A stretch of 64,000 bases of DNA from contig NZ_JPOJ01000001.1 in assembly GCF_000733855.1 (NCBI RefSeq), positions 2,232,001 through 2,296,000 of the forward strand. The letters run 5' to 3'. The position numbers were made by a program, and so were the translations under genes. The notes beneath the pieces are model-generated. The model was not told the origin of the DNA and did not search any database. It saw nothing but the letters and a program-made list of their open reading frames with translations. Positions within the stretch are counted from its first letter, which is position 1, and every line of letters starts with the position of its first letter. This document shows, one piece after another, positions 8,354-16,918 of the stretch. This DNA is from Methylomicrobium agile. GTDB lineage: Bacteria > Pseudomonadota > Gammaproteobacteria > Methylococcales > Methylomonadaceae.

Positions 8354-9484
8354 TTGAGCTTGAATAGTTACCAGACCGTCAACCGAGAACAGCTAGCCAA
8401 AGATATTAAACAGCTGTATCTGCAAGCGCAGGCCGACATGGGACCGGAAGATTTTCGCCATATGAAGCGGATGGAGCTCTGGGGCCAAGCCTGTTCATTG
8501 TTGGGGTATGCGACCGCATGGATAGCTCCCAATCTCGTGTCCGCGCTGCTGATCAGTCAGGGTAGTTTTACCCGTTGGACTCAAGTTGCGCATCCGATCC
8601 AGCATCGCGGTTACGACAAAATCGACAGCGCCAGTGCACGTTACCAAAGCAAAGGCTTCGCTAAAGGCTGCCGCCGTTTTCTGGATTGGCCGGACTGGAT
8701 GACGCCGGCGGGTTGGCACCACGAACACGACGTCCTGCATCACTACCGCCTTGGCGAGACGGCCGACCCCAACAATGCCCAGCACAACATGGAATGGCTG
8801 CGACAGTCGAAATTACCGATGTGGTTACGCTACGCGATCGTGGCATTTTTCTCGGGCGTTTGGAAGCTTAGCTATTACACCCCACGCACCCACAAAGAAT
8901 TACGCCTTAACGAATATCGGCACCAGCATCAGCCCGCACCCACGATGACCCGCATCGACGCCTGGAGTTTATTCACTCCCCAGGGCCGAGGCTTGTGGTT
9001 AAAAAGCATTCTGCCCTATGTCGCTTACCGCTTTGTATTGCTGCCGGCGTTATTTCTGCCATTAGGAAGTGTTGCCGTGACCAGTGTGTTATTGAATTCC
9101 GTATTGGCGGAAATCCTGACCAACATCCACAGCTTTGTGGTGATGATTCCCAACCATGCCGGCGATGATGTGATGAGCTTCGATGAAAAGGCGCACAGCA
9201 AGGGCGAGTTTTACCTGCGCCAAATACTCGGCTCGGTCAACTATCCGACCGGCTCCAATGCCAACGACTTCCTCTACGGTTGGCTGAACTACCAGATCGA
9301 ACATCATCTATGGCCGGATTTGCCACTCAGCCAGTATCAGAAGTTGCAACCGCAGGCTAAGGCTCTCTGCGAGAAGCACAGTATTCCGTATTGCCAGGAT
9401 TCGTTATTCAAAAGGCTGCGCAAAGCCGTCGACATTATGGTCGGTAAAACCTCAATGTTGAAACCGGCGGAGGCGGGGGCTTGA
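8354..9484 (+). CDS. Membrane fatty acid desaturase
   Basis: This 376-residue integral membrane diiron enzyme carries the three histidine clusters of the fatty acid desaturase family: HPIQH near residue 81, HHEHDVLHH near residue 122-130, and QIEHHLW near residue 314. Hydrophobic segments near 45-70 and 225-265 fit membrane spans. It probably introduces a double bond into an acyl lipid; substrate and position cannot be read. The start is TTG 8354, chosen because GAGG at 8341-8344 is 9 bases upstream and no ATG fits. It is preceded by the terminator-bearing RNA candidate and the duplicated LysR promoter, hinting at regulated expression. Confidence 0.88.
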   Translation: MSLNSYQTVNREQLAKDIKQLYLQAQADMGPEDFRHMKRMELWGQACSLLGYATAWIAPNLVSALLISQGSFTRWTQVAHPIQHRGYDKIDSASARYQSKGFAKGCRRFLDWPDWMTPAGWHHEHDVLHHYRLGETADPNNAQHNMEWLRQSKLPMWLRYAIVAFFSGVWKLSYYTPRTHKELRLNEYRHQHQPAPTMTRIDAWSLFTPQGRGLWLKSILPYVAYRFVLLPALFLPLGSVAVTSVLLNSVLAEILTNIHSFVVMIPNHAGDDVMSFDEKAHSKGEFYLRQILGSVNYPTGSNANDFLYGWLNYQIEHHLWPDLPLSQYQKLQPQAKALCEKHSIPYCQDSLFKRLRKAVDIMVGKTSMLKPAEAGA

Positions 9485-9875
9485 AACTGCGATATTTCAA
9501 GTCCTACACCAGAATTAGGCCGCGCTAAACGAAATACTGTCTTCATGCATGCGATTTTACTCTCTCCTTAAGCTTGTGATAGAACTTAAGGACTGGGCTG
9601 ATGAGCAGATTTGTTTACTTCATTCGAGCTTGCCGCCGCCAATCGCCTGAATTGTCCAACGGCCGGTCGAACCCTGTTACGGCCGGTTAGTAATCAACAA
9701 GCTCAACATCGGATTTGGCCGATGTGAAGTGCCTCCGAACGTCTGCTCTACTCAGTTACCTGCCACAGGGAGCGAGAATTGTTGAATGCCCGCTTTGGGT
9801 CGGTTTTGCTCCTTCAGTTTTGATAGAGCAAATTCGGCCACGAGCGGTTTGTTGCTAATTTTTCAAATGACGTCG
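9485..9875. other. Intergenic region, nothing recognised
   Basis: About 390 bases separate the convergent desaturase and flavin reductase-like genes. Short open frames show no family. No convincing terminator was found. Confidence 0.4.
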
Positions 9876-10418
9876 TTAGACACCCTCTGGAAGCTTCGAG
9901 CGCATCATTTCCCTTCGATCCAACTTGTCTCCATCGACGACAAAGGTGCCATCGCCGATTGCATGAATAGTCCGCTTCTCTTCTCGTGAATCATCTAAGT
10001 ACGTTTCGACACCTTCAAGGATAATGATGTTGTGCTTTTCGACGACATCGATCACTTTACATTCAATATTTGCCAGGCATTCCTTGATCAGCGGCGCACC
10101 GACATGCTTTCCCTTGAGAGGAGTCAATCCGAACTTATAAAACTTGTCCGTATCGCTGCCGGAACAAGCTCCTATCCCAACAACCTGATCTATTAGGTCC
10201 ACGGTAGGAATAGCAATGACGCATTCTTTGGAGTTCCGAAGCGCCTTATAGGAATAGTTCCAGGGACCCGTCGTTATGGCAAATCTCGGAGAAAAATCCA
10301 TCACCATGGTCCAGGAGATGGTCATAATGTTGTTCTTCTCCCCATCGCTTGTCGTAACGAGGATAACTGGCCCAGGTTCAATCAAAGTAAAGGACTTGCT
10401 AATTGGTATCGTCTTCAT
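9876..10418 (-). CDS. Flavin reductase-like / flavoredoxin-type FMN-binding protein
   Basis: From ATG 10418 (MKTIPISKSFTLIEPGPVIL) the product is 180 residues with the FMN-binding split-barrel of the flavin reductase-like family. The core reads VILVTTSDGEKNNIMTISWT, then FAITTGPWNYSYKALRNSKE and VIAIPTVDLIDQVVGIGACS. That order resembles flavoredoxins and archaeal-type FMN proteins that move electrons or reduce flavin. An upstream in-frame ATG would add five residues. It is monocistronic, next to an IS256 element. The physiological partner is unknown. Confidence 0.85.
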   Translation of the reverse strand: MKTIPISKSFTLIEPGPVILVTTSDGEKNNIMTISWTMVMDFSPRFAITTGPWNYSYKALRNSKECVIAIPTVDLIDQVVGIGACSGSDTDKFYKFGLTPLKGKHVGAPLIKECLANIECKVIDVVEKHNIIILEGVETYLDDSREEKRTIHAIGDGTFVVDGDKLDRREMMRSKLPEGV

Positions 10419-10528
10419 TACCGTACACCTCATGCTGTAGGCTAAAAAAAGGATTAGAAACGGGAAGCGATTCCTATCGGTTTAAGCGAGGAGAAAGGCC
10501 GTGGAAAACCAATAACCCCACACTTTAA

Positions 10529-11855
10529 GAGAGTGTAAAACAATCCGTGTAAACCGCGGTTAAATTTAATTGGGCATGCGGTCTGGGAACATAATCATAA
10601 ACTGATTAATAGCCGGCTTCCAATCGCGCAATGGCATGGACCATTTTTTAGAGGCATTCTCGATTGCCAAATAAATGACTTTCATAGCCGAATCGTCATT
10701 GGGGAACAGTTTCCGTTGATTGATGGCTTTTCTAATCACGCTATTGATCGATTCAATGGCATTGGTGGTGTAAATGATTTTCCGGATCGCGTCAGGGTAA
10801 TCGAAGAATGCGATCAAGTTGGCCCAGTGGTTGCGCCAGGAGCGACTGATGGAGGGGTATTGGCCGTCCCATTGCGCGGCAAAGGCTTCCAATTCCTGTT
10901 CTGCTTCAGTCACGGTAACGGACTGGTAGATTTTCCGGAGCCCGGCGGCGACGGTTTTGCGGTCTTTCCAGGACACGAAACGCAAGGAATTGCGCACCCT
11001 ATGCACGATACAGAGTTGGACTTGTGTGCTTGGGAAAGCGGCGGCGATCGCTTCCGGAAAACCGGTTAAGCCATCGACACAGGCAATGAGCACATCCTTG
11101 ACGCCGCGGTTTTTCAGTTCGGTCAGGCCCGACAGCCAGAATTTGGCGCCTTCATTTTCGGACAGCCACAGACCCAGCAACTCCTTTCTGCCTTCCAGGG
11201 TGACGCCGAGCGCCAGGTAAACGGCTTTGTTGATGACTCGCTTGTCCTGCCGGATTTTGACGACAATGCAGTCCAGATAGAGGATAGGATAGAGCGCATC
11301 CAAGGGTCGGGATTGCCACTCGATCACTTTGCCCAGTACCGCTTCCGTGACATTAGACACCAGGGTGGGCGAGATATCGGCGCCATAGAGTTCGCGGAAG
11401 GTTTCGACGATATCTCGCGTGCTCATGCCCTTGGCATACAAGGTCAGAATCTTATCGTCAAAATGACTCAAGCGGGTTTGATGCTTGGTGACCAGCGGCG
11501 GCTCGAAGCTGCCGTTACGATCGCGTGGGGTGTCAATCTCAATGACCCCGTGTCCGCTTTTCAGCTTTTTTGTGCCATAACCGTTGCGACTATTGCCGGA
11601 ACCATAGCCTTCGGGAGAAGGCTTGGCATACCCTAAATGGGCATCCATTTCGGCATTCAGCGAGGCTTCTACCGTGATTTTCAGTAAATCCTGAGTCAGT
11701 GCCGCTAAATCACGCTCTGACTTAACGCCACGGGCCAAATCTTGTAAAGCGGCAACCATCGTGGGGTCTTTAATAATATCGCTCATTTTCTGCTCTCCTT
11801 GAGAGAAGTTTACTACACTGAAAATAAGCGGTTACACGGAATTATTTACACCCTC
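10529..11855 (-). mobile_element. IS256-family insertion sequence
   Basis: The 1,327-bp element has imperfect inverted ends: GAGAGTGTAAAACAATCCGT on the left and, read inward, GAGGGTGTAAATAATTCCGT on the right. It encloses a single intact transposase. The flanking octamers do not match, so no target duplication survives or the exact ends differ by a few bases. Confidence 0.88.
10566..11786 (-). CDS. IS256-family (mutator-type) transposase
   Basis: The 406-residue protein is intact and full length. It shows the mutator-type DDE layout: LYLDCIVVKI (first Asp), LIACVDGLTGFPEAI (second Asp) and YTTNAIESINSVIRKA (Glu). A zinc-like HRVRNSLRF stretch follows FPSTQVQLCIV. The N-terminal DNA-binding part includes GYGSGNSRNGYGTKKLKS. 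The gene should be able to move its own IS. Confidence 0.96.
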   Translation of the reverse strand: MSDIIKDPTMVAALQDLARGVKSERDLAALTQDLLKITVEASLNAEMDAHLGYAKPSPEGYGSGNSRNGYGTKKLKSGHGVIEIDTPRDRNGSFEPPLVTKHQTRLSHFDDKILTLYAKGMSTRDIVETFRELYGADISPTLVSNVTEAVLGKVIEWQSRPLDALYPILYLDCIVVKIRQDKRVINKAVYLALGVTLEGRKELLGLWLSENEGAKFWLSGLTELKNRGVKDVLIACVDGLTGFPEAIAAAFPSTQVQLCIVHRVRNSLRFVSWKDRKTVAAGLRKIYQSVTVTEAEQELEAFAAQWDGQYPSISRSWRNHWANLIAFFDYPDAIRKIIYTTNAIESINSVIRKAINQRKLFPNDDSAMKVIYLAIENASKKWSMPLRDWKPAINQFMIMFPDRMPN

Positions 11856-11869
11856 AACCCTTTTCAGCT

Positions 11870-12113
11870 GTAGGGTACGCTGTGCGTACCATGCGGATTG
11901 AAAAGGTACGCACTCGGCAATTGCTCTCCTGCATTGCTCTATCTCCTGCCTCCTTGCAGTCGTCGGCAATTGCTCCTGCATTGCTCTATCTCCTGCCTCC
12001 CTGCAGTCGTCGGCAATTGCTTTGTCCTTAGACCACCCTTCAGTGGTGGCATTGCCCTCGATCGCGTGTTCCCGGCGCGATCTACCTCCTCCCACCCTGG
12101 GATCGTACCCTAC
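11870..12113. repeat. Composite intergenic repeat bounded by GTAGGGTACG inverted copies
   Basis: GTAGGGTACG at 11870 and CGTACCCTAC at 12104-12113 bracket an array in which a 47-49 bp unit (TCGGCAATTGCTCCTGCATT...) starts at 11914, 11963 and 12010. The same unit, in either orientation, appears near 26873, 35599, 58930 and 63270. No credible protein is encoded. Confidence 0.8.
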
Positions 12114-12325
12114 GGCGGTTTGTGCCTTTTTGGAGTGTAAACCCACTGCAACAATGCGCGCAGGTGGGGTTAGCGATTGCGTCACCCAACGTACCACTAC
12201 ATAAATAACGATGAGTGCTCGGAGAAGTGATGATCGGCCCGATCATTAGTTCGGCATCGCACCGACAGCGGGCGCCGAACCTTTTAGAGTCGAGTCAAAT
12301 GGGTTCTTCATAAGGAGGGTGTGTT

Positions 12326-12658
12326 ATGAAATCGGTCAAATATTATCCGGTATGGTTTCTGGTTCTCGTGTTGACTTCCCTATCCGGCTGTGCGTCCGAC
12401 GGCGACCGCTCGGCGCGAGAAAGCGCCGGCGCCTACCTTGACGACAGCATGATCACCACCAAGGTTAAAACGGCCATCTTCAATGAGCCCGGTCTGGATT
12501 CGGCGGAAATCAGCGTCGAGACTTATCGAGGCAATGTGCAGCTCAGCGGGTTTGTGGAATCTCAGGAAGATATCGAACGGGCGGTTCGAGTGGCTCGACA
12601 GGTCGAAGGCGTCAAATCGGTAAAGAACGATATGCGTCTTAAAAGCCGCGCGCGATAA
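12326..12658 (+). CDS. BON-domain lipoprotein (OsmY-like)
   Basis: The 110-residue product has a lipoprotein signal ending LTSLSGC (Cys near residue 22) and a single BON domain (MITTKVKTAIFNEPGLDSAE, then VQLSGFVESQEDIERAV and VEGVKSVKNDM). BON domains bind phospholipid or envelope surfaces. OsmY/DolP-type proteins protect the envelope under osmotic or other stress. A strong AAGGAGG lies 8 bases before the ATG. It opens a run of small stress-type genes that continues to 20.9 kb. Confidence 0.9.
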   Translation: MKSVKYYPVWFLVLVLTSLSGCASDGDRSARESAGAYLDDSMITTKVKTAIFNEPGLDSAEISVETYRGNVQLSGFVESQEDIERAVRVARQVEGVKSVKNDMRLKSRAR

Positions 12659-12741
12659 GCCGGGCAGGTGGCGAGCCATCGCATTCGCGCGGGCTGGCGG
12701 TTTTCGGTTCGATTCATGATTTCCCATGCGGAGAATTTTTT

Positions 12742-13293
12742 ATGTCCAACCAGCATCATTTGACCGAGGTCCAGACTTTACGTGCGCAAGCCCGCCGGCA
12801 CATCGAGCAGGGCGCGGTCACCGCAGGCTATGCGGCGGACGCGGAGTCGGTCGTCAAACTGCTCAACGAGGCCCTGGCCACGGAACTGGTCTGCGTTCTG
12901 CGCTACCGCCGTCATTATTTCATGGCGCAAGGCATTCAATCGAAAGGCGTCGCCGAGGAGTTTCTTACGCACGCCAACGAGGAGCAGGAACATGCCGACC
13001 AGATCGCGCGGCGCATCGTACAGTTGGGCGGCGAACCCGATTTTTCCCCGGATACCCTGTCCCGCCGCAGCCATGCGGAATATGTGGAAGGCCGTTCGCT
13101 GGTCGATATGATCAAGGAAGATCTGGTGGCGGAGCGGATAGCGATCGACAGTTACCGAGAGATGATCCTGTATCTGGGCGACAATGACCCGACCACGCGC
13201 AATATGCTGGAAAACATTCTCGCGGTGGAGGAGGAGCATGCCGACGAACTGGCCGATCTGCTGCAGGAACGCTTGGCGGCATCCGGCTCATGA
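12742..13293 (+). CDS. Ferritin-like diiron protein (bacterioferritin-type)
   Basis: The 183-residue four-helix protein carries diiron ligands in the expected order: ATELVCVLRYRRHYF (Glu and His), NEEQEHADQIARRI (ExxH), VAERIAIDSYREM (Glu) and AVEEEHADELADLL (ExxH). That spacing matches the ferritin-like/bacterioferritin superfamily. Such proteins oxidise and store iron or remove peroxide. It lacks the haem-binding Met of classical Bfr as far as can be judged. GGAG lies about 10 bases before the ATG. Confidence 0.87.
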   Translation: MSNQHHLTEVQTLRAQARRHIEQGAVTAGYAADAESVVKLLNEALATELVCVLRYRRHYFMAQGIQSKGVAEEFLTHANEEQEHADQIARRIVQLGGEPDFSPDTLSRRSHAEYVEGRSLVDMIKEDLVAERIAIDSYREMILYLGDNDPTTRNMLENILAVEEEHADELADLLQERLAASGS

Positions 13294-13657
13294 AAGCCGG
13301 GTCTCTGCCCGCGATGATCGGGCTGTCGGTCCAACTCTCCGGCGGCGGGTACGGCGAACGGGTCCGACTGTACTGTCTCGGATTAGCTATCGCCGCGGCT
13401 CTTAAGCTTTTCTGCGAACGGTGTGCCGGCGGGTGATGCTTCTCCCGATTACGGTTCAATGTTTTTTGTGAGCTATCGAACCGACGCGGTGTCGTTTTGT
13501 TTTTATGATGACGCTCAGGATGCATTATAGATGGGCAACTCCAGTCGGCGGAAACGCATGGAAAAGGGCATCTCGCTAATCGAGTTCCCTTTGGCCTGTA
13601 CCCGGCGGTTACGGTAAACGGAGCGACGGTACCTCACTATTTCAGAGGAGAAACACG
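13294..13657. other. Intergenic region upstream of a micro-protein gene
   Basis: About 360 bases, GC-rich, with no recognisable gene. The downstream half (13540-13640) has several short inverted repeats and probably carries the promoter of the next gene. Confidence 0.35.
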
Positions 13658-13735
13658 ATGGGCAGATATGTACTTGCATGGCTACTCGGCGTGCCGGTGT
13701 CTTTACTGATTATCATTTATCTGATCTTCAATTGA
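13658..13735 (+). CDS. 25-residue membrane micro-protein
   Basis: ATG 13658 opens a 25-codon frame (MGRYVLAWLLGVPVSLLIII, then YLIFN) preceded by AGAGGAG at a proper 8-base spacing. The product is one hydrophobic helix with a short polar N-terminus. Similar single-helix peptides occur beside stress genes in many proteobacteria. No function is known. The strong ribosome site and position within the stress cluster support translation. Confidence 0.6.
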   Translation: MGRYVLAWLLGVPVSLLIIIYLIFN

Positions 13736-13859
13736 TTTTTCATTCAACGGTTGCCGAGAGGCGTTCGCCATCCGGAATCGTAATCAATAACCGGTGCTGT
13801 GACGGCACTTTTATTGAGATCCCTATGATCTTTTAACCCATCAATACCAGGAGTTAATT

Positions 13860-14117
13860 ATGGAAACGACAAGAACAGGCGCTACGAATGAAACCGTGGA
13901 ACGCGTCAAAGCAGGCGCGCATGAAGCAGTAGAAAGAGCGGCCGACATGACGCTCAGGGCGGCGGACACCCTCAGCGAAAGAAGCGGACAGGTCAGGGAC
14001 GCTCAGGAGCGGCTGCAGGAACAGATACGCGAATATGTCCGCGAAAATCCGGTGACTTCGCTGGGCATCGCCCTGGGCAGCGGGTTTATTTTGAGCCGTC
14101 TGATGGGGCATCGCTGA
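13860..14117 (+). CDS. DUF883/YqjD-ElaB-like membrane-anchored protein
   Basis: The 85-residue protein is an amphipathic helix (VERVKAGAHEAVERAADMTL) followed by the family signature QIREYVRENPVTSLGIALGS and a C-terminal hydrophobic tail (GFILSRLMGHR). E. coli YqjD, ElaB and YgaM share this plan, are tail-anchored in the inner membrane, are RpoS-dependent and can bind ribosomes in stationary phase. That role is inferred for this protein. A paralogue lies at 16250-16495. Confidence 0.88.
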   Translation: METTRTGATNETVERVKAGAHEAVERAADMTLRAADTLSERSGQVRDAQERLQEQIREYVRENPVTSLGIALGSGFILSRLMGHR

Positions 14118-14387
14118 ATCGGGTTTGCGCTGCCTTTCGGACATCGCTTCATCCGTTCTCCGGCCTTTACCGTACCGTTATGCGGGGCGCTTTATTCCCA
14201 TTCCGCTCGCGTTGCGTTCCGATACGCAGACAACTGCGGGTTCAAACCGTATTTTACGGGGTGATGTGCAAACGAGCGGAAGTGCCGGTGTTTTTCCGCG
14301 AGGCGAGCAGGGCGCCGCTTGATTGCCGAGGCTGTCCGGACGCGGAAACGGGGCGTTTATTCCATCGCTTAATTAAGGAGAAACCCT

Positions 14388-14780
14388 ATGTCAAAAAGAT
14401 TCTCAAGACTGGCCATCATATTGGCTGCCGGTTTGATGCTGATCGCGGATTGGGCCGGAGCCGCAGGTGGAACGGCCGGCAGTCCGGTAGAAAGTACCGA
14501 GCGCAATGTGCGCGATAAAGGCAATGCAACCCTGACGCCGGAAGATCAGCTTCAGAATGAGGGCGACCTGAGGATCACTGCCGATGTCCGCAAAGCGATT
14601 ACCGGCGACGGCTCGCTGTCGGTCAACGCGCATAATGCGAAAGTCATTACGCGCAACGGTACGGTCACTTTGCGGGGACCCGTCAACAGTGATGCCGAAA
14701 AAAACAAACTGCAGGACATCGCCCAGAAAACGCCCGGCGTAAACCAGGTCGACAATCAGCTGGAAGTCCGGGCGCCCTAA
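14388..14780 (+). CDS. Periplasmic BON-domain protein
   Basis: The 130-residue protein has a Sec signal peptide (AIILAAGLMLIADWAGAAG, cleavage near residue 26), a polar linker and one BON domain (EGDLRITADVRKAITGDGSL, then TVTLRGPVNSDAEKN and TPGVNQVDNQLEV). It is probably periplasmic, unlike the lipoprotein at 12326. Its role in envelope stress is inferred from the family. Spacing to the next gene is 19 bases, so co-transcription is likely. A GGAG-type site lies before the ATG. Confidence 0.88.
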   Translation: MSKRFSRLAIILAAGLMLIADWAGAAGGTAGSPVESTERNVRDKGNATLTPEDQLQNEGDLRITADVRKAITGDGSLSVNAHNAKVITRNGTVTLRGPVNSDAEKNKLQDIAQKTPGVNQVDNQLEVRAP

Positions 14781-14799
14781 TCGATTGCAGGAGAACGTC

Positions 14800-15357
14800 A
14801 TGAAGAAAGCAGTTTTTTGCATCACTCAAACGAACGACCAAGTGGAACGCATCGTCAGCGAACTGAAAGCGGCGGGCTTTTCCAATAACGATATTTCCGT
14901 GCTGTTGCCGGACAAGACTAGCGAACGCGAAGCGGGCCATGAAAAGCATACCAAATCGCCGGAAGGCACCGCGATCGGCGGCACGATAGGCATCGGCACC
15001 GGCGCGGTGCTGGGCTGGCTGGCGGGTATCGGTACTCTCGCCATACCGGGCCTGGGGCCCTTCGTCGCGGCGGGACCTATCATGGCGGCGCTGGGTGGCG
15101 CCGGAGTGGGGGCTGCCGCGGGCGGTCTGGCCGGCGCGTTGGTGGGCCTGGGGATTCCCGAATACGAGGCCAAACGTTATGAAAGCCGGATTCAGGGCGG
15201 CAATGCCCTGATTTCCGTCCATACCGAGACTCCGGAAGCCCGCTCGAAAGTGGAAGACATTTTCGAGCGCGAGAACGCGGAAGATATTTCATCGACCGGC
15301 GAAGCCCAACCTAAGCGCTATTCTTCGTCCGGCCGCTCCGAGCCCAGACATTATTGA
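14800..15357 (+). CDS. General stress protein (YflT/GSP17M-like) with Gly-rich hydrophobic core
   Basis: The product has 185 residues. An N-terminal alpha/beta stretch (AVFCITQTNDQVERIVSELK then AAGFSNNDISVLLPD) resembles the heat-induced stress protein YflT fold. A long Gly/Ala-rich hydrophobic segment follows (residues about 58-120, TAIGGTIGIGTGAVLGWLAG...), then a repeat of the alpha/beta motif (ALISVHTETPEARSKVEDIF). ATG 14800 has CAGGAG 6 bases upstream; an in-frame TTG at 14785 is less likely. Such proteins are common near BON and DUF883 genes; function unknown. Confidence 0.8.
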   Translation: MKKAVFCITQTNDQVERIVSELKAAGFSNNDISVLLPDKTSEREAGHEKHTKSPEGTAIGGTIGIGTGAVLGWLAGIGTLAIPGLGPFVAAGPIMAALGGAGVGAAAGGLAGALVGLGIPEYEAKRYESRIQGGNALISVHTETPEARSKVEDIFERENAEDISSTGEAQPKRYSSSGRSEPRHY

Positions 15358-15394
15358 AATTCCGTGGTGTTATCCAACCTTTGAGGAGGTCCAG

Positions 15395-15829
15395 ATGCTG
15401 AATATCAACAAAATCGAGAAATTGCTGAAGAACGAGATGGCAGCGGCGGAAACCTATCATCAAGCCCTGGAAAAGTTCGAAGAAGAGGCCCAAGGCAGCG
15501 AAATCAGTTCGCTGCAGCCGATTTACGAAGAACATACCGAGGCGGTTTCCGAGCTGCAGGAAAAAATTCAGCAGTTGGGCGGCATGCCCCCCAGCGGCTC
15601 CGGCTTATGGGGGTCCTGGTCCGAAGCGCTGATGGGTGGCGCCAAGCTGATCGGCAAGGATGCGATGCTGAATGCGCTTTTAGCCGGGGAAAAGAGCGGC
15701 CTGGACGATTATCAGGACGCCGCGGAGGACCCCGACGTGCCTCTCGAAGTGAGCGACCTGATCAAGTCGAAGTTTATGAATTCCCAACAAGAGAATATCC
15801 GTGTTCTCAACAGGCTGCTCCAGAGCTAG
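15395..15829 (+). CDS. DUF2383 ferritin-like four-helix protein
   Basis: The 144-residue protein starts MLNINKIEKLLKNEMAAAET and continues YHQALEKFEEEAQGSEISSL and IYEEHTEAVSELQEKIQQLG. This pattern, with the GG.PP.GSG.WG..S loop after helix two, is that of the PA2169/DUF2383 ferritin-like family. Whether it binds metal is unclear: Glu and His occur on helices 1 and 2 but the second half lacks a full set. A GAGGAGG ribosome site is evident. It lies in the same run as the YflT-like gene. Confidence 0.85.
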   Translation: MLNINKIEKLLKNEMAAAETYHQALEKFEEEAQGSEISSLQPIYEEHTEAVSELQEKIQQLGGMPPSGSGLWGSWSEALMGGAKLIGKDAMLNALLAGEKSGLDDYQDAAEDPDVPLEVSDLIKSKFMNSQQENIRVLNRLLQS

Positions 15830-15840
15830 AGGTAATCGAG

Positions 15841-16167
15841 ATGAAGACTTTCACTTTTCTCCGGAAAAAAGGAGGGGCGCCGTTCGTGTTCGGCGTCATG
15901 CTGGCCGGTATCGCTCAACTTTCGCATTCACGCGGCGCAGAAACCGGGCCGGGCGGTGCCTTGGAAAAAGGCGCCCCCGTAGAGCAGGCCCCCAGCTTCC
16001 GGGAAGCGGATAAAAACGGCGACCATTACGTGACCAAGGACGAGCTGGCGGACTACCCGCACTTGCTCAAGCGCTTCGATGAGGTGGATGCCGGCAAGAC
16101 GGGACGCCTGGAAGAACACGAGTATGGCAATCTGGTGATGGAAAAAAGCCGGGAAAAAGGCCGGTAA
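15841..16167 (+). CDS. Secreted EF-hand protein
   Basis: From ATG 15841, 12 bases after the DUF2383 stop, the 108-residue product has an N-terminal signal-like segment (FVFGVMLAGIAQLSHSRGAE) and one clear EF-hand, DKNGDHYVTKDEL. A second, degenerate one (DAGKTGRLEEHEY) lacks the canonical first-loop spacing. It probably binds calcium in the periplasm. Proteins of this kind are common in methylotrophs; function unknown. The tight spacing implies one transcript with the preceding gene. Confidence 0.82.
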   Translation: MKTFTFLRKKGGAPFVFGVMLAGIAQLSHSRGAETGPGGALEKGAPVEQAPSFREADKNGDHYVTKDELADYPHLLKRFDEVDAGKTGRLEEHEYGNLVMEKSREKGR

Positions 16168-16249
16168 TTCCGGCTGCCGGAGGCTGTTTCATACCGGCTT
16201 CGGTTCCGCCGGGACGCCTATTTTTTAATATTTAACGGAGGTAACTGTT

Positions 16250-16495
16250 ATGGCAAACATGGACAAATTGTCGAGTGCGGCAGAAGAAGCGGGCGAAAGA
16301 ATCGTCGGCGCCACCCGCCAGGCCGCCGAAGCGCTTGGCGAAAAGGGTGAACAATTGATGGACATGGAGGAGCGGCTCGTGAAGCAATGCCGCGACTGCA
16401 TCCGCAATCATCCGATCACCTCGATCGGCATCGCATTGGCGGCCGGTTATATTTTGAGCCGGATGACCCATACCTGCGAGCACCGGAGAAGATAA
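16250..16495 (+). CDS. yqjD-like: DUF883/YqjD-ElaB-like protein, second paralogue
   Basis: The 81-residue tail-anchored protein repeats the plan of the gene at 13860: an amphipathic helix (AAEEAGERIVGATRQAAEAL), then CRDCIRNHPITSIGIALAAG and YILSRM. It differs by a Cys/His-containing tail (THTCEHRRR) and by two cysteines before the hydrophobic helix. Its stop codon directly abuts the next ATG. The order YqjD-like, YqjE-like, small coil protein mirrors the E. coli yqjD-yqjE-yqjK group. Confidence 0.88.
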   Translation: MANMDKLSSAAEEAGERIVGATRQAAEALGEKGEQLMDMEERLVKQCRDCIRNHPITSIGIALAAGYILSRMTHTCEHRRR

Positions 16496-16915
16496 ATGGC
16501 GATTCGTCCCCATGAAGAGCGGTCGGCCCGTTTTTCCGCCGCTCCCGCCGAACCGGCGGAACGGCATGCGGACTTGTTGGAAGATCTCCATCTGCTATGG
16601 CTTGATCTGCGCGGACTGACGCACGATCATCTGCAGCTTGCCGCGCTCGAAGCGAGACGGGCCGGCACCAGCTTGGCCGCCATGCTGGCGGCGGGCGTGG
16701 TGATGGCGGTCCTGCTGATCGGCGTGTGGGGCGGGCTGATGGCCGCCGCTGCGCTGGCCTTGATGAAAAGTCATGTCATGGGCGATATCGAAACCATTTT
16801 ATCGATTGCCGGAGCCAATTTGGTGGCTGCATGGCTTCTGTTCTGGTTCGTGCGGCGCAAGAGCCGTGACCTGCTCTTTCCTGAGACGGTTAATAGCTTT
16901 CGAGATAAGGAGTAA
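16496..16915 (+). CDS. yqjE-like: YqjE-like holin-family membrane protein
   Basis: The 139-residue protein has two membrane spans (LAAMLAAGVVMAVLLIGVWG and ILSIAGANLVAAWLLFWFVR) joined by a short loop, after a polar N-terminal region. This is the Phage_holin_3_6/YqjE family, which despite its name is usually chromosomal. Its start overlaps nothing but abuts the preceding stop (TAAATG), implying translational coupling with the YqjD-like gene. Function is not established. Confidence 0.85.
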   Translation: MAIRPHEERSARFSAAPAEPAERHADLLEDLHLLWLDLRGLTHDHLQLAALEARRAGTSLAAMLAAGVVMAVLLIGVWGGLMAAAALALMKSHVMGDIETILSIAGANLVAAWLLFWFVRRKSRDLLFPETVNSFRDKE

Positions 16916-16918
16916 AAA

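Noticed and set aside
11914..12028. Possible CRISPR array because of regular 47-49 bp units
   Set aside because: The whole unit repeats, without unique spacers, and there are no cas genes.
11832..12197. Minus-strand frame of 121 codons
   Set aside because: It is composed of the 47-49 bp repeats; repeating residues reflect DNA repeats, not a protein family.
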